Source: an uncultured Bacteroidia bacterium (lineage in GTDB: Bacteria; Bacteroidota; Bacteroidia; NS11-12g; UBA955). Taken from it: DNA of 64,000 nucleotides. Location of the stretch: the NCBI GenBank assembly GCA_943788195.1, contig CALSPH010000001.1, forward strand, positions 1,375,595 to 1,439,594. The letters are read 5' to 3'. The first letter of the stretch is position 1. The number at the start of each line of letters is the position of its first letter. The notes below the pieces were generated by a model. That model worked only from the letters and a program-made list of their open reading frames with translations, searched no databases and was not told the origin of the DNA. A program made the translations under genes and the position numbers. Shown here piece after piece: positions 61,401 to 64,000 of this stretch.

Positions 61401-61410
61401 TTATAACTCA

Positions 61411-62058
61411 ATGCGCAATAAATTATTTGTACTTTTCGCTTTTTTGGCTCCTGCCTTCATCGTTAATGCCCAAAATAGAGATACGGGTTTAATTGAATTT
61501 TCAGGCTTGGTATTAACAAGTGATAGCCTCTATCCAATATCCTATGTATATGTATTTGAGAAAAACACAAGGCAGGGAGATGTGTCTGACGGAAATGGCT
61601 TTTTTGCCTTAACTGCTCGAAAAGGAGATACCATTGTATTCAATGGAATGGAGTATAAACAATCATATTATATCATTCCCGATACGCTAAAGCAATCAAA
61701 ATATAACATCATTAAGTTGCTTACTCAGGACACCAATTACCTGCAACCTGTAGTAATCTATCCATTGCCACCTAGACTGCAATTTGATTATATTTTTGTG
61801 AAAACTGAGATACCAGATGATGATTTGGAACTTGCAAGAAAGAACCTGAAAAGAGAAAACTTAAGGCAAGAAGCTCTTGCAGGTAAACAAGATGCTAAAT
61901 CGGCCTATAGTCAAGAAATGAAAAGACAGGCAGATAATCTGTATTGGAAAGGACAATTGCCTCCCAATAATTTGCTTAATCCAGTTTCTTGGCAGAAATT
62001 TTTTCAAGCATGGCAAAGAGGAGATTACAAAAAGAAGAAGAAAACCAAGAAGAACTAG
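61411..62058 (+). CDS. Exported protein with carboxypeptidase-D regulatory-like domain
   Basis: A 215 aa exported protein: signal peptide ending FIVNAQ, then a beta-sandwich of the carboxypeptidase regulatory-like type (FSGLVLTSDSLYPISYVYVFEK, GDVSDGNGFFALTARKGDTIVF and TDTNYLQPVVIYPLPP type strands, about residues 27-130). The C-terminal 70 residues are rich in Lys and Arg and predicted helical, and the very end is KKKKKTKKN. Such modules are common in Bacteroidota envelope proteins; function unknown. Confidence 0.75.
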   Translation: MRNKLFVLFAFLAPAFIVNAQNRDTGLIEFSGLVLTSDSLYPISYVYVFEKNTRQGDVSDGNGFFALTARKGDTIVFNGMEYKQSYYIIPDTLKQSKYNIIKLLTQDTNYLQPVVIYPLPPRLQFDYIFVKTEIPDDDLELARKNLKRENLRQEALAGKQDAKSAYSQEMKRQADNLYWKGQLPPNNLLNPVSWQKFFQAWQRGDYKKKKKTKKN

Positions 62059-62066
62059 TGGTCTTC

Positions 62067-62756
62067 CTATTTAGCCATCTCAAACAGGCTTTCAAAAATT
62101 GCAACCCCATCATTATTGAATAAATAATCAGCTGAAGCTCTTTCTGGGTGAGGCATCATGCCAAATACATTTTTTGATTCGTTGCAAATACCCGCAATAT
62201 TCATGAGCGATCCATTCGGATTTGAGGCATCAGTTACGTTACCTGATTCATCGCAGTATTGAAATACTATTTGTTCGTTTTTCTGAATTCGATCCATGGT
62301 TTCTGCATCTGCATAGTAATTGCCTTCTCCATGCGCAATAGGAATTTGTAAAGCCTTGTTAGGGGATAGACTCGCACAAAGAGCATTGGATGTGTTATTG
62401 GGCTTAATAAATACGTTGTCGCAGATAAACTGTCGGCTGGTGTTATGCAATAACGCCCCAGGTAATAAACCAGCTTCGCAGAGTACTTGAAAACCATTGC
62501 AGATACCCATAACAAACCCCCCGTCATTGGCATGCTTACTCACAGCATCCATTACCGGACTTAGTTTCGCAATTGCGCCACTTCTTAAATAGTCTCCATA
62601 ACTGAATCCTCCTGGTAAGAAAATGTGTGTACACCCTTTTAGGTCGGTTTCTTTGTGCCAAATTTCTTGCACTGCATCACCTGTTATACGGCCTAAAACT
62701 TCAATTAAATCCTGATCACAATTGGATCCTGGAAAAATAACTACACCACACTTCAT
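62067..62756 (-). CDS. purQ: Phosphoribosylformylglycinamidine synthase subunit PurQ
   Basis: PurQ provides ammonia from glutamine to the PurL subunit in the fourth step of purine synthesis. From ATG 62756 the 229 aa protein has the class I amidotransferase nucleophile GICNGFQVL, the His-Glu pair in HGEGNYYAD and the terminal MMPHPERAS. A separate small PurQ implies a split PurS/PurL/PurQ complex rather than the large fused PurL; those partners are not in the window. A -7 box lies at 62778-62785. Confidence 0.95.
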   Translation of the reverse strand: MKCGVVIFPGSNCDQDLIEVLGRITGDAVQEIWHKETDLKGCTHIFLPGGFSYGDYLRSGAIAKLSPVMDAVSKHANDGGFVMGICNGFQVLCEAGLLPGALLHNTSRQFICDNVFIKPNNTSNALCASLSPNKALQIPIAHGEGNYYADAETMDRIQKNEQIVFQYCDESGNVTDASNPNGSLMNIAGICNESKNVFGMMPHPERASADYLFNNDGVAIFESLFEMAK

Positions 62757-62777
62757 AATTCTATTGTTTAAGTGGTG

Positions 62778-62785
62778 CAAAATTA
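62778..62785 (-). promoter_or_regulatory. Promoter -7 box of purQ
   Basis: The minus strand reads TAATTTTG, 21 bases before the ATG at 62756. Confidence 0.45.
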
Positions 62786-62840
62786 TGCATTAAATTATAG
62801 ACTAGTTCACAATTTTTACCCGAATGTTAATTGAACTATG

Positions 62841-63509
62841 TTATTTAAAAACTGCAGAGCCAATCCGTACCATCGTGCTGCCATATTTTTGAGCCAACAA
62901 GTAATCGCTGCTCATACCAATGCTTAATTCTGTAAAATGGGGTAACTGATCATTATATTGGGCTTTGGTGTCAAGAAATAATTGTTGCACCTGATTGAAT
63001 TCTTTTTCAATTTGCTTCGAATTATCGGTTAGGGTTGCCATTGCCATGAGACCAGAAATCTGAATATTGGGTAAATTATGCCATTCTTCATTTTTAAAAA
63101 ATGCAACCAATGCAGCAGGACTCAAGCCAAATTTACTCTCCTCCTGGGCAATATGCACCTGAATTAAACACGGAATAACGCGATTGTGTTTGGCTGCTTG
63201 ATTGTTGATTTCTCGGAGCAGTTTAAAACTATCAACTGCATGAATCATCTGTATAAATGGCGCGATGAACTTTACTTTATTCCGTTGTAAATGGCCAATT
63301 AAATGCCATTCAATATCATCGGGTAATTGAGCTTTGCGGTCCAGTAATGCCTGCACCCTGTTTTCGGCAAAAGTGCGATGACCTATATCATATGCGCATT
63401 GAATTTCATCTATTGTTCTAAATTTCGAAACAATGACCAGTTTGCATTTTGCTGTCAATTGCCCTTGAATGGAATCTAAATTATTCTTAATTTTTGTGTA
63501 TTCAGCCAT
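62841..63509 (-). CDS. YggS-family PLP homeostasis protein
   Basis: A 222 aa PLP-binding protein of the YggS/PROSC family, which keeps pyridoxal phosphate and amino acid pools in balance. The start ATG 63509 begins AEYTKIKNNLD. PLP-binding Lys is in LVIVSKFRTIDEIQ; HLIGHLQRNKVK, VDSFKLLREIN and GLMAMATLTD are family blocks, and the C-terminal SIGMSSDYLLAQKYGSTMVRIGSAVF has the phosphate-binding Ser-Ser. It is a TIM barrel. It is divergent from the DUF4296 gene. Confidence 0.93.
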   Translation of the reverse strand: MAEYTKIKNNLDSIQGQLTAKCKLVIVSKFRTIDEIQCAYDIGHRTFAENRVQALLDRKAQLPDDIEWHLIGHLQRNKVKFIAPFIQMIHAVDSFKLLREINNQAAKHNRVIPCLIQVHIAQEESKFGLSPAALVAFFKNEEWHNLPNIQISGLMAMATLTDNSKQIEKEFNQVQQLFLDTKAQYNDQLPHFTELSIGMSSDYLLAQKYGSTMVRIGSAVFK

Positions 63510-63512
63510 TTT

Positions 63513-63548
63513 TTGGTTCGTTTTTTGAAGCTTACTTTTGCAAATATA
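63513..63548. promoter_or_regulatory. Abutting divergent promoters for the YggS-family and DUF4296 genes
   Basis: TACTTTTG (63533-63540) on the plus strand, with TTG at 63513-63515, is followed immediately by CAAATATA (63541-63548), which is TATATTTG on the minus strand. The two -7 boxes touch end to end. Confidence 0.6.
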
Positions 63549-63550
63549 CA

Positions 63551-63940
63551 ATGACACGTATGCTAAGAAACATTAACTTTAAAATCTTTGCGCTAATAGT
63601 TCTATTATTTGGGTGTGATGCTAAGCTGGAGGAGAAGTTGCCAGCAGATATCATCCAACCCGAGTTAATGAAAAAGATCATTTTTGATATAAACTTGGCT
63701 GAAACCAAACTATTGCGCAGAAGTTTGCAAGATCAACCACAAATGGCACAACGCAAGGCCGACCTGAAGTTTATACTTGACAAGCATGATGTAAGCGATA
63801 GTTTATTCGATTTGAGTTATGCATTTTACAGTCAAAGTCCGAACCACTTTAAAGCAGTGCTTGAAGGTGCTATAGAAATGGCTGAAGAGAAGACCTTTAT
63901 TCTAAATAATGAAGACAGCTTATCCAAAAAGTCGAATTGA
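63551..63940 (+). CDS. DUF4296 family lipoprotein
   Basis: A 129 aa lipoprotein from ATG 63551 (or ATG 63560). The lipobox is LLFGC after a hydrophobic stretch, then DAKLEEKLP. The rest, mostly helical (ELMKKIIFDINLAETKLLRR, FILDKHDVSDSLFDLSYAFY), fits the DUF4296 family, seen only in Bacteroidota and of unknown function. Its promoter box ends ten bases before the ATG. The next gene, mutS2, starts 32 bases before its stop, so they are coupled. Confidence 0.8.
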   Translation: MTRMLRNINFKIFALIVLLFGCDAKLEEKLPADIIQPELMKKIIFDINLAETKLLRRSLQDQPQMAQRKADLKFILDKHDVSDSLFDLSYAFYSQSPNHFKAVLEGAIEMAEEKTFILNNEDSLSKKSN

Positions 63941-64000
63941 AACACAAATCGGATTTGATTTCGTAAAAACCTTTCTAAAAAAGGGCTGCGTAAGCCAATT
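63909..64000 (+). CDS. mutS2: Start of a MutS2-family gene (partial)
   Basis: The ATG at 63909 opens a frame that runs past the end of the window: MKTAYPKSRIETQIGFDFVK then TFLKKGCVSQ. The Y-P-x-N/S-like start, IGFD and the short helix with Cys-x-S match the first residues of MutS2, a MutS homologue that acts on stalled ribosomes or branched DNA. It overlaps the DUF4296 gene by 32 bases. Only 30 codons are visible, so this is tentative. Confidence 0.65.
   Translation, partial: MKTAYPKSRIETQIGFDFVKTFLKKGCVSQ

Noticed and set aside
1-64000. tRNA, rRNA, insertion sequence, prophage or attachment site
   Set aside because: I looked for tRNA TpsiC arms, transposase and integrase motifs and phage genes and found none I could support.

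Overview
The window looks like chromosomal DNA from a member of the phylum Bacteroidota, probably a free-living, Flavobacteriia- or Cytophagia-like relative; I cannot place it more finely. The evidence is the promoter box TAnnTTTG in front of many genes, weak Shine-Dalgarno use, a C-terminal type IX secretion sorting domain, an S46 dipeptidyl peptidase, a DUF4296 lipoprotein, and AT-rich coding sequence. No tRNA, rRNA, insertion sequence, prophage or CRISPR array was seen.

Layout. 1-6.4 kb: a partial short-chain dehydrogenase, an Mla-type lipid transport pair, a lipoprotein, an S46 peptidase and clpP-clpX. 6.4-18 kb: polyphosphate kinase with an exported EEP-family lipoprotein, a Nat-type ABC exporter, a RidA-family deaminase, an unusual pair of lipoprotein and Asp-rich genes preceded by a 37-codon ORF and a strong terminator, a DUF1653 protein, urocanate hydratase, and an M20 amidohydrolase with a degenerate S23 fragment at its end. 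18-29 kb: dnaG, an FG-GAP protein with a sorting domain, murF, a beta-barrel protein, a GT39-like membrane protein, ssb, a decayed segment (truncated DUF4386 and sorting-domain genes) and aroQ. 29-36 kb: a PurF-like enzyme, CBS and POTRA/barrel proteins, an S23 four-helix-bundle gene between inverted heptamer arrays, ferritin and kdsA. 36-43 kb: the thrS-infC-rpmI-rplT block with an L20 carrying a helix-hairpin-helix extension, divIC, a QueD-like gene and an acyl-CoA carboxylase subunit.

42.6-60 kb is a surface polysaccharide locus: UDP-GlcNAc 2-epimerase, a YfhO-like membrane protein, several glycosyltransferases, a flippase with an apparent frameshift, FkbM and other methyltransferases, and a compact run of pyruvate-aldolase-like fusion, KdsB-like cytidylyltransferase, flippase, GT-B-like protein and HAD phosphatase. 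That run suggests a CMP-activated ulosonic acid (inference). 60-64 kb: a chromate transporter, a carboxypeptidase-regulatory-like protein, purQ, a YggS-family PLP protein, a DUF4296 lipoprotein and the start of mutS2.

The observations most worth following are the S23 gene framed by inverted heptamer arrays (with a second S23 remnant 17 kb away), the aldolase-cytidylyltransferase module, the L20-HhH fusion, the T7 frameshift in the flippase, and several genes whose promoter box lies only 3-6 nt before the start codon, which predicts leaderless mRNAs.
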